Counted from the first letter of the stretch, positions 43,501 to 55,740 are shown. The stretch: DNA of 64,000 nt from Cylicocyclus nassatus (GCA_958299035.1 CATQJL010000112.1:87190636-87254635); one strand, 5' to 3'. Translations and numbers: made by a program. The notes: generated from the sequence alone by a model not told the origin.

Positions 43501-46092
43501 TCGATGATATTTTTCTGGGCCATTGATTTATCTTACTCTCGCCGTGCGTGTTCTTATAATTGTCGATTAACTGCATGTAGTTCCCTGTCCGTTAAGGCAC
43601 GCGTTGCACTTAATTTGTCCGCTTGATCCACTTCATTCACTTCGCTATTGGTCGGACTGATTCAACCAATTGCGAATTGGATCAAGGGGATCAATGGCGC
43701 TTGTCTTATACTTTGGTTGCTTGAACTTAGTTGCCCTTCATTTGTTACGGTCTTTCCTTTTCTTCGCGCGCTAATATGGTAGTGTTGAATGTTAATAAAT
43801 GCTCAAGGGACCCGTCATACTTCGCCGACAAAAGCCCGAAAAAGCCCAAAAGCGCCAGAAAGAGCCGGAACACTTCTCGCACGTTTTGGCGCTAAGGCAT
43901 GTGTGTTGACTTCGCAATCGAGCCTTTTTGTCATTTTCTGTCGTCCGCATGGTAAGATAATGTCAGAATTCTACCAAAAGTTCGTTTCTACATTCAGGCT
44001 CTTTCTGGCGCTTTCGGGCTTTTTCGGGCTTCTCTGGGCTTTTTCGGGCTTTTTTGGGCGCTTTTGGGCTTTTTTCGGCGAAGTATGGCGGGTCCCTAAC
44101 CGTACTCAGGTTTTTCCTTGAATGCACAATTGGTTTGGCAATTTTTCTATCCACATATTATCCACCTGTTGAGGTTCTTCTCAAGCAGAAGCGCAGGCCG
44201 AATTGCTATGTCAAAATCTATAGCTCTGGCAAGGTCTACATTGTAGGATGCAAGAGGTAATATAGTTTCCAATTTGAACATCTCCTGCCAATCCATACAC
44301 TGATATACAGTGAGGCTGATTGCATGATCGCTGCTCGCAACATCGCTAGACGGGTGCAAAAGGCTATGAATAAAGAGAAAGACATTGTTAGGATACGGAA
44401 TTATAAGGTTTGAGCGTTTAAACTCATAATTTTTTCGAGTGCTTAGTCATATGATAGTGGTTTCAGGTCTGCAACGTATTAGCCACATGTCGCATGCCGT
44501 TTGGTATAAAGATAGAAGAGGTATTTTTTGGTTTTTGGTCACTTGTTGATTAGCCTGCTTTTTTGAACTGCTTTCTTTTATTTCAATGTTGCTTTATAGC
44601 TAGCACAGCAGTATCCTGCTCAATCGCAGTATGAACCGGAGTTATCAGTGGGCCTGGTGTGGCGGTCGCAAGATCCAAAAGCCACTCTGCGGATTCATAC
44701 AACTGGTAGCATCACTGTTACAGGAGGTAAACCTGCTTGTCCCCTCATGTTCGCTTCTTATGAGCTGTTTGTTGAATAGAGATTTGTAAGCTTATGCGGA
44801 GTGCATTCGCCATTTTGCTCCCATTCGACCATAAAAGAACTGCACACTCTGCACAGAGGGCGTGACATAGTGCATGCAGATGCATTTAGCTTCAAAAAAA
44901 AATTGGGTTGCACATCATATTTGCTGGTGGTCACTAGTTCCCCGAATCATGGCCATTGTTCGCATATTCGGTTTTGTGTGACCTACATCAAGATGAGCGT
45001 CTTTAAGGGCTCATTTCCTGACAGTGTCCAGGGAGTGATTGATTGGAATGTGCTCACAGTTTTCTTTGCAATAAGATTGTCGCTTACTACCCATACTTGG
45101 CTGTTCCAGCGTCTTCCGAAAATGATGTGATGCGGTCTATTGAACTAATATATCCCATAGTGCGCAAGTTCCGCTGCGCTATGCGACATCGAGCGGAGCC
45201 CAAACGAAAGCGACCACCAAGGAAAAGAGCCGCTCCGTCGTCTTTGTGAGTTCGAGTTGACAATCGTTGTTTAAATGAGTAGTTGCTCTCAATTGATTGC
45301 TCAATCGATTGCTTTCTTAACTTTGTGACCTCTGCGTTTGTGCATATGATATACAGGGCATTCTAAAAATCGTGACGATGGCGCGACCGCGCGCGACACA
45401 CATGCACCTTCGCAATCGCATTTTCTTGCTTGTAATCTCTTCTCAATTGGTTTTTCTGCTTAGGTATTATAGTACTTGGAAACAAGTGACTGAACTGAGC
45501 GCTGAGGTTATGCTTTTTTGTATGAGGTAATGCTGCTGTGGGCGCAAAGACCGCAATCAAATTTTCGTCACGGTTTTATGAGTGAACCTTAGGCAGGTGC
45601 CAGAGTAAGCGAATATTTTGTTCAGGTTGGGGTCCCGCGCAGAATTGACGTCACTTGGATTGACGCCAGCATGGTGAGAGACGTCAATTCTGCGCGGGAC
45701 CCCAACCTGAACAAAATATTCGCTTACTCTGGCACCTACCTTACATTACCGACTGCTTGTGCGCTAATCATAAACCAAGAAAGCCATTCTCATATCTGAT
45801 TTTGTGGGATGTCAGTCATTTATAGTTTTGATATTTTGGATTTGCTGGCAGGCTTTTACTTTATCGAAAACATCTTACGCCACAGAAAGCTTTACATGTT
45901 CATGTAATAGCTGACAAGCTGTTGCACTGATAGTTTACATGAATTCTCATATCTTGACACCGTTTTAGGGGTGGGACGTTTCCCGCCAAGCGTCCTGCGT
46001 TGTCTGGATCGGGTATTGTTGGCAATAAAATGTACTTCAGCGATGAAGAAGACATCTACGATGAAGAAGATCTACTTGATGATGAAGACTGA
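40579..46092 (+). CDS. tlf-1: TBP-like factor (TLF/TRF2-type)
   Basis: Nuclear RNA polymerase II factor related to TBP; the C. elegans orthologue is needed for embryonic transcription. Exons: 40579-40682, 42368-42431, 42569-42716, 42818-42993, 43158-43259, 43336-43434, 44174-44256, 44311-44407, 44467-44520, 44600-44726, 45110-45245, 45969-46092; phases agree, 437 residues. Residues 1-164 are Pro/Gln-rich (PAQFQQQQHTTPQRPLYQQK); 165-198 acidic (EENDDEEDGEIDIQ). The saddle domain then shows two repeats: NVVCNYTLPLHIDLRKLAL..VKIYSSGKVYIVGC and CNVLATCRMPFGIKIEELA..LRIHTTGSITVTG..YPIVRKFRC. Next come a basic stretch (KRKRPPRKR) and an acidic tail (FSDEEDIYDEEDLLDDED). The exon 2/3 junction is uncertain: exon 3 could start at 42,546 with a longer exon 2. 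An AATAAA at 47,016 could end the mRNA. Confidence 0.9.
40859..41247. mobile_element. TIR element, 'GGCAGTGTCC' family, in tlf intron 1
   Basis: 389 bp: AAAGGCAGTGTCCAGGCAAA at the left and GCCCGGACACTGCCTTT at the right. The interior matches 33,641-34,066 over most of its length (CACTGCGGGACCCTAC, GACGAGCGTTATGACCTCGC). The rest of tlf intron 1 (40,683-42,367) carries only a diverged relative of the 56,040-56,212 arm near 41,640-41,850. Confidence 0.82.
43807..44096. repeat. TIR element in tlf intron 6
   Basis: GGGACCCGTCATACTTCGCC on the left and GGCGAAGTATGGCGGGTCCC on the right, 290 bp. The right arm has a short tandem array of GGGCTTTTT(C) units, mirrored by AAAAAGCCC at the left. It fills most of the intron 43,435-44,173. 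Confidence 0.85.
45592..45740. repeat. Near-perfect foldback in tlf intron 11
   Basis: Arms of ~60 bp: AGGTGCCAGAGTAAGCGAAT..GTTGGGGTCCCGCGCAGAAT mirrors ATTCTGCGCGGGACCCCAAC..ATTCGCTTACTCTGGCACCT. CCTTA lies just outside both ends, a possible 5-bp target duplication. A low mismatch count suggests a young insertion. Confidence 0.9.
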
Positions 46093-47933
46093 TACTGTGT
46101 GTTGAGCCTGGAGGTTAGGAGGTTCTTATAATCTCGAGCAAAGGCTCGTTTCACATGACTGTGATGTTCCAATGCAGACATGTACCAGTCAATGCTCTGC
46201 CTGACTACAGTTTGTAATATACTAAGTGCTCGTACTCTGTTACATATTGTGATTTGCTTTCGTGATTGCTGTTAGTCGTTTTTATCTGTTTGTCAGTGTT
46301 CCTCTGAACTTAATTTTTGTCACTTCCTTTATATGAGTCTCGTGCGTGAGGTAGCTATGAATAGCTGGACACATATAACAGCATCTTCTACCGATGAAGG
46401 GTAATTTTGGCGGTTGGGGAGTATTCCTTCCTTTTTTCGATATGTGTACATCGTTTTTTATTGTAGACTGCTCATATTAGCGCCGGGCAGCTCGATCAGG
46501 GCTCTATTGATTGAGCGCTTTACTTTTGTTGCGTTTTGAATTACCCAACTTACTGATGATCAGATGACATTCTTTTACTATATAGATCAGATGTCATTGA
46601 TCTCACAATCATTGATGTGTTGCGATGGAGAAAGATTGCATGTTCCAACTTTCTTTAGTTTCTGCAATCACTCATCAAGCTAAGTCAGGCTAACTGGGAG
46701 GTAATCTGCCAGTATTCTCGGTGGCTTTTGATATAGCGACTAGTACCCATCTATGAATACTTTCATTTTGAACAATATTCTTTCTTTGCGAGTTGAAATT
46801 TGCTGTTATGCGTGTGTATATCCATTTGTGCTTTCGTGCCTATTCGTGCCGCAGACTTCCACTCTTTACTTAGTAATTGAATTTTCATATTTATCATGAT
46901 TGGGCTGTAGAATCGATTGCATATGAGCGAACAATTTTATTGAATGCCCGTGACTCATAGCTTCTTACTAGATTATTACTAACCCAATCTCAATTTCTTT
47001 TGTTTGAGATTCTACAATAAATGAGCTTTCATTCCTTATGTTTCTTCTGAAGTCTACTTCGCCTTTCAGCACACCTCAGATTTGTTAAACGTGGATCTTT
47101 TTTCCTTCAGTCTTTGATAGTTAAGGCTGAAAATTTTCCATTGCTTCACCCTGAATTAACACATTGACGACCACGCAGTTTTTCAGTTGTCTGCCTTCTG
47201 GAACCAAGGCCTTTTACGGACCAGCCCACATAACTATAATTACGCATACTGCCATCTACAGTGCACCTACAGTAAATATGAAAGGTTGACAGATAAGGCA
47301 GAGGATCCACAGATTCAATGCAAAAGAAAGCTCATACAATGAGTTTATCCCAGGATAGTAGTATTTTAACAAAATTTGAGCCTTGACCCACATGGTTTGT
47401 CAAGCGGTCCCACGCGGTAATCACTGCTTGACACCACAGATGCGATAGGTGGAGAAATTTCTCTGGCCCCTTCACTTTAGGGCCGGAAGCTGGCTGACCC
47501 CTTTCACCTGAGGTTGAGACTAGAATCAAGGTATAACGACAGAATTAAACAGCTGTTACACGGCACTTTTTGTCTGGTATTGAAACGGCCTTTGCTCTTT
47601 CCTGCTCTTCTCCTCAGGCATCAAGACTGCAAGAGAGCATCAAAGCAACAGCGTTCTGTTCAAAACGCAATCTTGAGACCTCCTGCGCACTCAGAGTGGC
47701 ATTTATAACGAAACATAATCAAAAATTGAAAGGATGCCTGATTTTTTGAATAATTAACATTCTATCAGTGATACACATTGTCGCAAGAAAGAGTTGAGCA
47801 AGAGTAGAAAAGCTGGACTGGCCAATGATGAATGCTTGTTTACTGAGAAGAATCGTATCATATCTCCTTTCATTGAAGAGAATAATAACAAGTAATAGAG
47901 AATTTAGAATACACATTTCTCAAGCTTTCGAAT

Positions 47934-48419
47934 CCTATATAAAGCTGAATGTCTGTTTGTCTGTATGTATGTCTGTCTGTATGTATGTATGTCTGTACGT
48001 ATGTTCCGAATAGAAAATTCCATTTCTAAACCGATCGGGACCAAACTGGCACACATACACTTCGGGCCCCGGCGGGTGTCATAGGCTACTTTTCATCATC
48101 GATCAACATCGATTTTATCGATTTTTTGCAAAATTTGAGCTACAGGGCTGGGAGTTGGCACAGGGGGGTAATCGAGCATGCTGATCACCCCCGTGGGGTG
48201 ATCAGCATGCTCGATTACACCCCCCCCCCCTGCCAAATTCCAGCCCCCTAGCTCAAATTTTGCAAAAAATCGATAAAATTGACATCGATCGATAACGAAA
48301 AGTGGACTGTGACACCCGCCGGGGCCCGAAGTGTATGTGTGCCAAGTTTGGTCCGGATCGGTTAAGAAATGGAATTTTCTATTCGGAACATACGGCGGAG
48401 CCGGGTAAGCCAGCTAGTC
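47934..48419. repeat. Large dispersed element, copy 2 (opposite orientation)
   Basis: Begins CCTATATAAAGCTGAATGTC with a (TGTC/TATG)n microsatellite and ends GGCGGAGCCGGGTAAGCCAG..CTAGT, the reverse arrangement of 26,994-27,743. It contains the same palindrome (GGTAATCGAGCATGCTGATC and mirror) but lacks the tandem units, so it is shorter (486 bp). Confidence 0.78.
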
Positions 48420-49598
48420 ATATATAAAACTTCGAAAAAGACCATCTTGGTTTCAAAGATGAAGCATGAGATAATTAGCCAGAAGTGGCTGATATTGTAG
48501 CTAGATCAAACGTATCTCGCTTTACAGAAAAGCTAGGAAAAAGGAGACGGTCTACGTCGATTCCTCGTGTTCTTAGCTATCGAATGGATACAAAGTGTTA
48601 GTGCACAAAAGCTTTCCCATTCCAAGTCTTGTCTGGCGACCCGTACAAGCCAAGAGCGGGGTGGGGCAAGCTAATAGTAAATATCTCCACTTCATTTTTG
48701 GAAAGCCACGAGTTTTTTTCACTCAACGACCTATACACCATTAAAGCTCACGAAACAGGGATTCGACGTACACCGTCTCTTTTTTCTAGCTCCCCCCACT
48801 CAGAGATACATGGCATTTTAGCTAAAAACATGTGTGTTTTTGTGAGGAAATTTTTATGCAAAGACTGAATGAAGATGCCCAGTTGTCTAACCTCATTGCG
48901 GAGCAAAACTTCGCCAGTAAACGTAGAGTTCCTTCTTTTTTTCAGAAATGGAGCGCAAAGTGATGCATATAATCAACTGATGCTGAAGTTAGATATGATT
49001 TTTTATACCTGATTTCAGAGGAAAGCTGGAAAAAAAGAGACGTCTACCTTGATTCTGTATGTTCCACACTTTCGAATGGTATGTCGATGATGAAACATGA
49101 AGCTTTCCTAGATAAAAGTCTCTGTTGGATGACACTCCAAAGCCTAAGCATTGAGAAAATCATATTACACCTCTGTACCACTTGTTTTCCCTCTTTTCAC
49201 TCCCGCTCCCGTTAGGCATGTACACTTGCGTCAACATTCACCTTAAGGCTCAGCTACCTCTTCATTCTAGGTCAGAAATAGCCAAAACCCCCTTCACCTG
49301 GAGGGGATCCTGCTCCCCCTATTGCACCTATGCTTGACACATCATGTGTGTCAAGCAATCGTCAATATGTCAACTACCTAATTCTTTCACCTTTGCTTTT
49401 GTAATTTGAAAGAGAACACTATTCTGGAGGAAAACTCTAGTAGACAACCCAGCCTTATTGACCCGCAGCGCTTCCCTATCATCAACATTGACTCTAGTGA
49501 CGCATAGCAATATTCTGCAACATCAAAGGCAGTGTCCTAACAAAATAATGGGTACCGGGATTTTGGAGCGTTGTAGTGGCAGCCCCCCCCCCCCTCAC

Positions 49599-49800
49599 TA
49601 ACTTACAAGGGAATGGTCAGAAGTCGAAGTGGCCAAACCATATAAGCTCCATACCGTTTGATGCAGCATAGAATGCTAATTTCAAATCTGTCTTCCGTAT
49701 CTGCAGAGCGCCTTTGTAGGCGAAGTTACGAGCATCTTTAATTTAGAAAAATCGTATACAAAAACTGCGAAATTAGGGAAATCATTGCTCTTTCAGCTCA
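49599..49800. repeat. Left arm of a foldback split by an LTR pair
   Basis: TTACAAGGGAATGGTCAGAA..GTCGAAGTGGCCAA, then ATGCAGCATAGAATGCTAAT..TCTGCAGAGCGC. It is mirrored by 56,040-56,212 (GCGCTCTGCAGATAGGGAAG..ATGCTGCAT..GACTTCTGACCATTCCCTTG). Two LTRs and everything between them lie inside these arms. Confidence 0.7.
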
Positions 49801-49866
49801 TCTCTAGGTACGGGTCATATGAAGTGACCTAGTTGCATGTTTTGGTCCAACTACCAGGAATAAGGG

Positions 49867-50120
49867 TGTCGACTCCCCTTACCTGAGTGTGTAGCGGTGT
49901 CTTACATAGGAATGGTCATCATATTTATTATATACATAAAATACAGATAAGGAAAGGGGGAGGGGAGCAGCTAGGCTGCACGGAGTGGAGGTGACTGAAG
50001 TGCCAGTTGCTGGCACGAGCTTATATATGCGACTGAGTGTAAACGGCTGGACAGTTGGTGGATGCTTCCGATAGCAAGCTACATCCAACTATAGGGTTAC
50101 ACAGCGTCTACATCCTGACA
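49867..50120 (-). repeat. LTR (3' LTR if read on the minus strand)
   Basis: 254 bp, TGT..ACA ends. Read on the minus strand it shows a TATA box (CATATATAAGCTC) followed by an AATAAA polyadenylation signal, the normal LTR order. It is about 97% like 55,741-55,995. Immediately upstream on the minus strand stands a purine tract (GAAGGAATGGAGA), a plausible polypurine tract. Confidence 0.75.
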
Positions 50121-50261
50121 TCTCCATTCCTTCGAGAAGCTCGTCCTCGAGCTTGTTGTAGCAAGGGTGATGTTGGTTATGGTATCATGGCAGCGGAAGG
50201 TGTTCGTTGTCGTTATGCACGCGGAGTTAGGTAGGTGAACTGCGTAAACACTCACTCAGAT

Positions 50262-50827
50262 AATCGCCGGGGGCAGGCGGTCCGCAAACTCGCGCTTTTC
50301 TGCAGGCGGTCAGCAGAATTTTGGGGCGTGGCCAAACCTTCAGCGGGCGGTACTTCCGCGTTCTGCCAGCGGGCAGCAATACAGAATTTTCTGCGAGCGC
50401 TCGTCAAATAATATCTTCCAGCGAGCGCTGGCCAAACTTTCAGCAAGCGCTCGGACTCTTTTTAGGTATTTTCGGGCGTACGTCGAGCACAGGTAAGACT
50501 CTGTGTGTTAGAGGTGTACCGTTGGTTTAATTACTCAAGTTTGAGGTACTTTCTCTCAGCGGAAAGTACCTGGGGGTTGCGCGGTCCTCCACAAAGGAAC
50601 GTGCGGCCCTCGAAATTTTTGCATATTCTCGCGGAATGTCCGCGAAAATGCGGCCACTGCGCCGCAGCTAATTCATAAAGAAACCGCGATTGTTCTTCAA
50701 GCATTCGTCTTTAATTTTGCCAACTTTCTTCCAAATTTCTGCAAGCGGGCCGCAAAAAATCAACGAACTATTTTTCCGGTGCGCGCTTGCTCAAAATTCG
50801 CATGGCCGCCTGCCCCCGGCGGTTATC
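50262..50827. repeat. TIR element, 'ATCGCCGGGGGCAGGCGG' family, copy 1
   Basis: Left GATAATCGCCGGGGGCAGGC, right GCCTGCCCCCGGCGGTTATC. The interior is GC-rich with repeated GCGAGCGC/GCGGGC motifs. It abuts a second element of the same family with only a few bases between, and splits the BEL/Pao-like segment. Confidence 0.75.
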
Positions 50828-50831
50828 TGGA

Positions 50832-51140
50832 CAATCGCCGGGGGCAGGCGGGCACCGGAAAAATAGATTGCTGATCTCTCGCACCCCGCTCGCGGATTTT
50901 TTGCAAAGCAATTAGGAGTTTTCGGAAGACCGCTTGCTGAATTCTCGATTCCTCAGAGATTCAGCAATATATCTGCAAAAGATAAGAGCGAAAAAAATTC
51001 AACAGGCGGTCTCTCAAAAATCCGCTGACGTAGCAAGCGGTCTTCCGAAAAGTCCTGATTGCTTTGCAAAAAATCCGCGAGCGGGGTGCGAGAAATCAGC
51101 AATCTATTTTTCCGGTGCCCGCCTGCCCCCAGCGATTGTC
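50832..51140. repeat. TIR element, same family, copy 2
   Basis: About 309 bp with ~110-bp arms: CAATCGCCGGGGGCAGGCGG..CACCGGAAAAATAGATTGCT..GGAAGACCGCTTGCT, mirrored by AGCAAGCGGTCTTCC..AGCAATCTATTTTTCCGGTG..CCCAGCGATTG. Confidence 0.88.
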
Positions 51141-54100
51141 TGAGCAGTTACGACCTCTCCTATCCCGGGCACTTCGAAAAGCTCGTCCTCGAGCGGAAGG
51201 ACATCGATGGTCTTAGTTGGTCTTAGGAGTAATCGGCATACAACATTGGAAAAAATGATATTGGTGGCTTTCCGTGCAAGACTGGCATGGAGTTCTTTTT
51301 GGAGATGGGGCAAAAGGTGGGAAGAATTGGATTGCATTGAACTACGGGTTGACATACATCAATATTGTGCATTTTCATGGGTGTAAGTGAACATGAAAGC
51401 TAGTCTTACAAAATTACAAGCGAAACTGTTTTGACGGGGTTGCTCAATACAGTAACAAATCAATCTTGAATTATCAGCTCAAAATGGTTATGAATGTAGA
51501 CCCTATGTTAATATACATACATGTATCTCAATCATAGCTCTATCATAGACGTAGGGACAAGTGTGGAAGTAGTGACAACATTTATGCTACTTTCTACACA
51601 AGGACGAGATTTTAGACTGCTACAAATTTGTTTTGTACGCTGCTTGATTAAAGGAACTTCTTTGAATCGCCTTTCCAAAGAAGATAGATTGACACAGCAA
51701 GAAAATGAAAATCGAAACTCACTCAAAATGTGGTTGCGGATCGTTAAAAATTTCATGCATTTTTGCTAGAAAATTACTAGATAAATGAAAAAAAAGAATA
51801 ATCAGAAATCCGAACAACTGGTTTTTTTGCTGTAATTGTCCAAAATTGTTGGCATATTTTTTTTCATGAATGATATAACAGAATATCTGGAGAATCGTGT
51901 GGACGCCAACAATTTTTTTCTGCAAGCATCTGTATGTCGGCCCTCCTAATCTATTCTTATGTTTCTGAAAATAGAAGTTTGATTCGAAACATCAGTCGTT
52001 AGGGGCATACATACAGATATGATCATTGGAATACAATATACAAGAAATTGGCATAAACCGTTTCCATCGATTTTTTTTCAAATAGCCGAGACTAGGCAAG
52101 TGCTCTGATGGGTCGGCCTTTAACAAGCATGGTAATCCTACTAATCAATCAAACATATCTTCTGCTGCTAGTCACAGCTGCAACAAATACCAAATTTAGG
52201 ATTATGGGAATTAGTCTGTGTAGAACTTAGGGACAACAAAATTCAATTTATCAGTGGGGACTTTGCGCTTAGAGCTATGAGTTTTCCAATGTAAAAGAAT
52301 CGAGAATGTGCATATAAATGGACCTATTTATTTACTGTTAATACTTCGTAGATGAACTTCCCAAATGTGAGAATATCACTGCGAAATGCAACATTCGTTG
52401 AAAGTCATCGAAAATAATCTTTTTAGAAAAAGGACATTCTTTATCGTGGTGTTCTGTCGCAACGTCTTCACATCCATTTTCATTACATGATTTATAAGGA
52501 TTTTTTTTCAGTTTTGAATGAACTTTTGAGTGGTGATGAGGGTTACAAAAATCTGTTTTTCCCGTAAAACTTTGAGCAATAAGTTTTCGACAAAAATCTT
52601 TGCTTATTTCTTCTTTCCAGAAAAATCTTGCTCGAATTTCGTTTTGCAATGAAGTTTTTTTTTCGAACATAAGAAGGACCATCAGATAAACTGCGATTCA
52701 TTTGCTTCAACGAAAAAATGTTTTTCAATTTGCTTTGCGCAAAAAGTGTTGATATATTCGCAGAGAAAAAAGAATGATGAAATGAGTTTCTTGATTTGCT
52801 AATTTTACGTGCAGTTCACTTGCCACATATTATAATACCGACAGTCATTCTTCGGATCCGCTTCATACTAAACGCGTCTTTAGATCTGCTTCGAACGTGT
52901 GAATTGAAACTGAAATGACTGTCCGGGCTTCCCCACAAAGATACATTCCCGAAGCAGAAGCTAGTTCACTCCAGTAAATTGTAATCTCACCATCAGTCAA
53001 TATAGGAAACCCCTTGTTTTCTTTGCATCTCTACCGAGAATAAAACAGATAGCTCCGCTGTCACTCAAATAGGTAATTCAAGAATGTTATGGGATTTGCG
53101 AACCAATTTCTATAATTGTATTATTGTAACTGCTTTACAGTAAATAATAAATGGATAGAATGTTATTTTCGAATAAGAATTGAGTCGGAATTCTTTTTTG
53201 ATTAAGCGTTCAAAAGGTTGGAGTAAGTGAGTGATTTTAATACATGATATGGTCTTTTGTTTCAGTGGTAATGGTGGGAGAAAGACGTAAAAGACTACAC
53301 TATATAAAATATGTTGCATAAAATTCACGTTCTCTATGCATGAGAAATGAAAATCTGCATTAGTCTCACTTTGAGAAGCAGTGTGTGTAACCTATGAGTT
53401 TTATTTCGAAAAAATACGACTTATGAGCTTCTTTTGAAAAAAAAATAGAGTGGCAGAAAGTTTTGACGTAAGACATTGACTGTGAGAATATCTTTGCGTT
53501 GTTAATCAGTAAACAAAATAAACATTTTTTTCGCGTATTCACTTGCAATGACTTCGTTTTATAGTTAGATGACTATTTTTTTGTGCGTTGCACCAAAATG
53601 TGCAGATCAGTGTGCCAGTTTCACTTTTGCCTTCAGGTTTTGTCAAACTGGGCAGCTGATCTCATACGCAGTTACTGGTTGGAAATAATTTTTGACGAGA
53701 GTTGAATTCCTTCAAAACTATGAGTGTAGAAAAACCCATGCCAGGTATGCGGCTGCAGATGTATGTAATATTAATTCTTCAGCTTTAAATGAATACATAA
53801 ATGATAGTGGAGGTTGCAAAAACTTGTTTCACAGTGACTTTTGAGCAATAAGTTGTTGACTTGATTCTTCTTGCTTAATCTTTCTCGTTAAATATGATCC
53901 GAATCTTTGCGCTGAAAAAAAAATCGTGTTTCAAAGAAAGAACAAACGTAACAGCTTTTGCCGAGATAGCTAAACAAACCATTTTGCCAAATGTACGTTG
54001 GCATTATTTTTTCTACATCATGACAGTGTCTTTTTCGTCGCAAAAGTTATATTAACTGTCATCTGTTTATAGAACAATTGGCGACTAAGGCCAACTAAAA

Positions 54101-55137
54101 AAACACTTTCTTTTTGCAAAATTTTCTTCAAGCGTCATGTTCACATGCAATATTAAACTCCGTTTCAGTACCAAAATGACCACTTTTGCTGTCGCAAATA
54201 GCATCAATAGAGTGCAGGATAGTGTCCAATGTAAGATTGCCTACATATACTTTATCAAGCTTGATTAGCATCGGCGAAGTATCTTATTTGCTATTGGGAT
54301 AATAAACAGACAGTTCCCTGAAAACTATTTTGGGTTTGGAGGTTGCAGTAGGACGCTAACGGCTGTGCGTCTACAGATTCCATCTGGATGTTATACTTAT
54401 TAGCCAACGTTGCATGAACTTTGGAAGGATGGTGAAATTGGAAAAAAAACCGGTATAGTAACTGCAATGGCTCTACTTTTTTGTAAAGAAGACTGGCCTT
54501 CGAAAATTTCTACTTTCACTACTTTGCAAATTTTGCTACTTGTTTAGACATTGAAGAAAAATTTTTTTTGTCACATATGTTCAAAGAAAAACAATTTTTT
54601 CATGCGAATATGGCCTTAACCATTACAAAACGGCGGTCGTATTTAAACAAAATCCAAAATTCAATTTCAAAGTTTTTTTTCAAAGCTCTTCAATGTTGTT
54701 ACTGATGGAATGTATCTGCAGGGCACTTTTAGCATGCGAAGAAAATCGGCTACTATAGCGCGTTATTTCTTTCAAATCAGGCGCTCACAACTCTTGCTGA
54801 GTTTTACTCTATGAAGTGTTTTTCAAAAGCATGTTTAATCATTGACTGGTATACTTACTATGAGTTCTACAAGCAAGCATGCCTTCAGTCTTCACAGTTG
54901 TAGTTTTGAGCTGCTAATGGGCTACTGACAATAAGTCTGCCGCAAGTATCCGGATTACCTGCTATAAGCATGCCCATACATCAGATATGGAAGTGATGGT
55001 GAACGGCAAGCTTTTCCTAATGGAGTGATTAGGTTAGATCAACGAGAGCATGTTTGAGCGCCGAGTAGTATTATCCATGTGAACGCAGTAAACTTTTGAT
55101 AATATTCTTATCAAATAACTACGTTTTTAAAATCTTG

Positions 55138-55369
55138 TCAAATCCATCGTGAGAACTTAGTCTATCACAAGGGTTTTTGAAATGTGTCAGGTTTTCTGTG
55201 AGAATTTTGCTCTATTACGAGGGGTTTTTGAATTTTGTCAGGTTCTCTGTGAGAATTTAGTCTTTCCCAAAGTTTTTGGAATTTGTCAGTTCCTCTGTGA
55301 GAATTTAGTCATTCACAAGAGTTTTTTAAATTTGTCAGGTCCTTTGTGAAAATTTAGTCTATCACTAGG
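55138..55369. repeat. ~50-bp tandem repeat, about five units
   Basis: Units of the form TCAGGTNCTCTGTGAGAATT..TAGTCTATCACAAGGG..TTTTTGAAATTTG, 48-52 bp each and 75-90% alike by eye. Minisatellite in AT-rich DNA. Confidence 0.85.
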
Positions 55370-55740
55370 GACACGTCCTGAGATGTAAAAAAAAACTGTT
55401 TTCGACTGTTCCTGTGCAAAATAAGCGACGCTGAGAACAGAACGTTGTTCGTTTTCCTCTTAAAAAACTCAAAAATGTCTTGCTTCAGATCTTTGGGCAT
55501 TTGTGTTAATTCGTAGTCAACCATAAAGCACCTGAATCTTTGCTAAAAAAAGGTTTTGGAACTGCTCTATAGTATCTGCTTATAACTTAATAGGACCTGC
55601 TATTAGGCAATATACTATGATTGTCGCTTTATGAGACTCATACGCAAAATCTTGTAGATCACAGTTTTCAGTGACATTCTGATGTTTAATTACAAGTGAT
55701 TCCTTGCGCTCTGATTCCTTGCCCATGTCAGGACCAAGGG

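Larger units (their letters stand above)
50121..55740 (-). mobile_element. Interior between the two LTRs, mostly non-coding
   Basis: 5.6 kb. Only the ends look retroviral-like: on the minus strand 51,145-51,355 encodes RLLLRPTKTIDVLPLEDELF, similar in style to the end of BEL/Pao integrase regions, and a related phrase (KLEDELLEGMEM) runs into the LTR at 50,121. Next to the 55,741 LTR, TGGTCCTGACATGGG on the minus strand could be a primer-binding site. No reverse transcriptase or gag frame is visible. Either an internally replaced element or two LTRs from separate events. Confidence 0.5.

Noticed and set aside
52338..52682. 114-codon minus-strand frame between the LTRs, considered as gag/pol
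   Set aside because: Lys/Phe-rich AT-driven composition and no retroviral-type motif.
55138..55369. CRISPR-like spaced repeats
   Set aside because: Units are contiguous and degenerate with no unique spacers, in a eukaryotic genome; a minisatellite.
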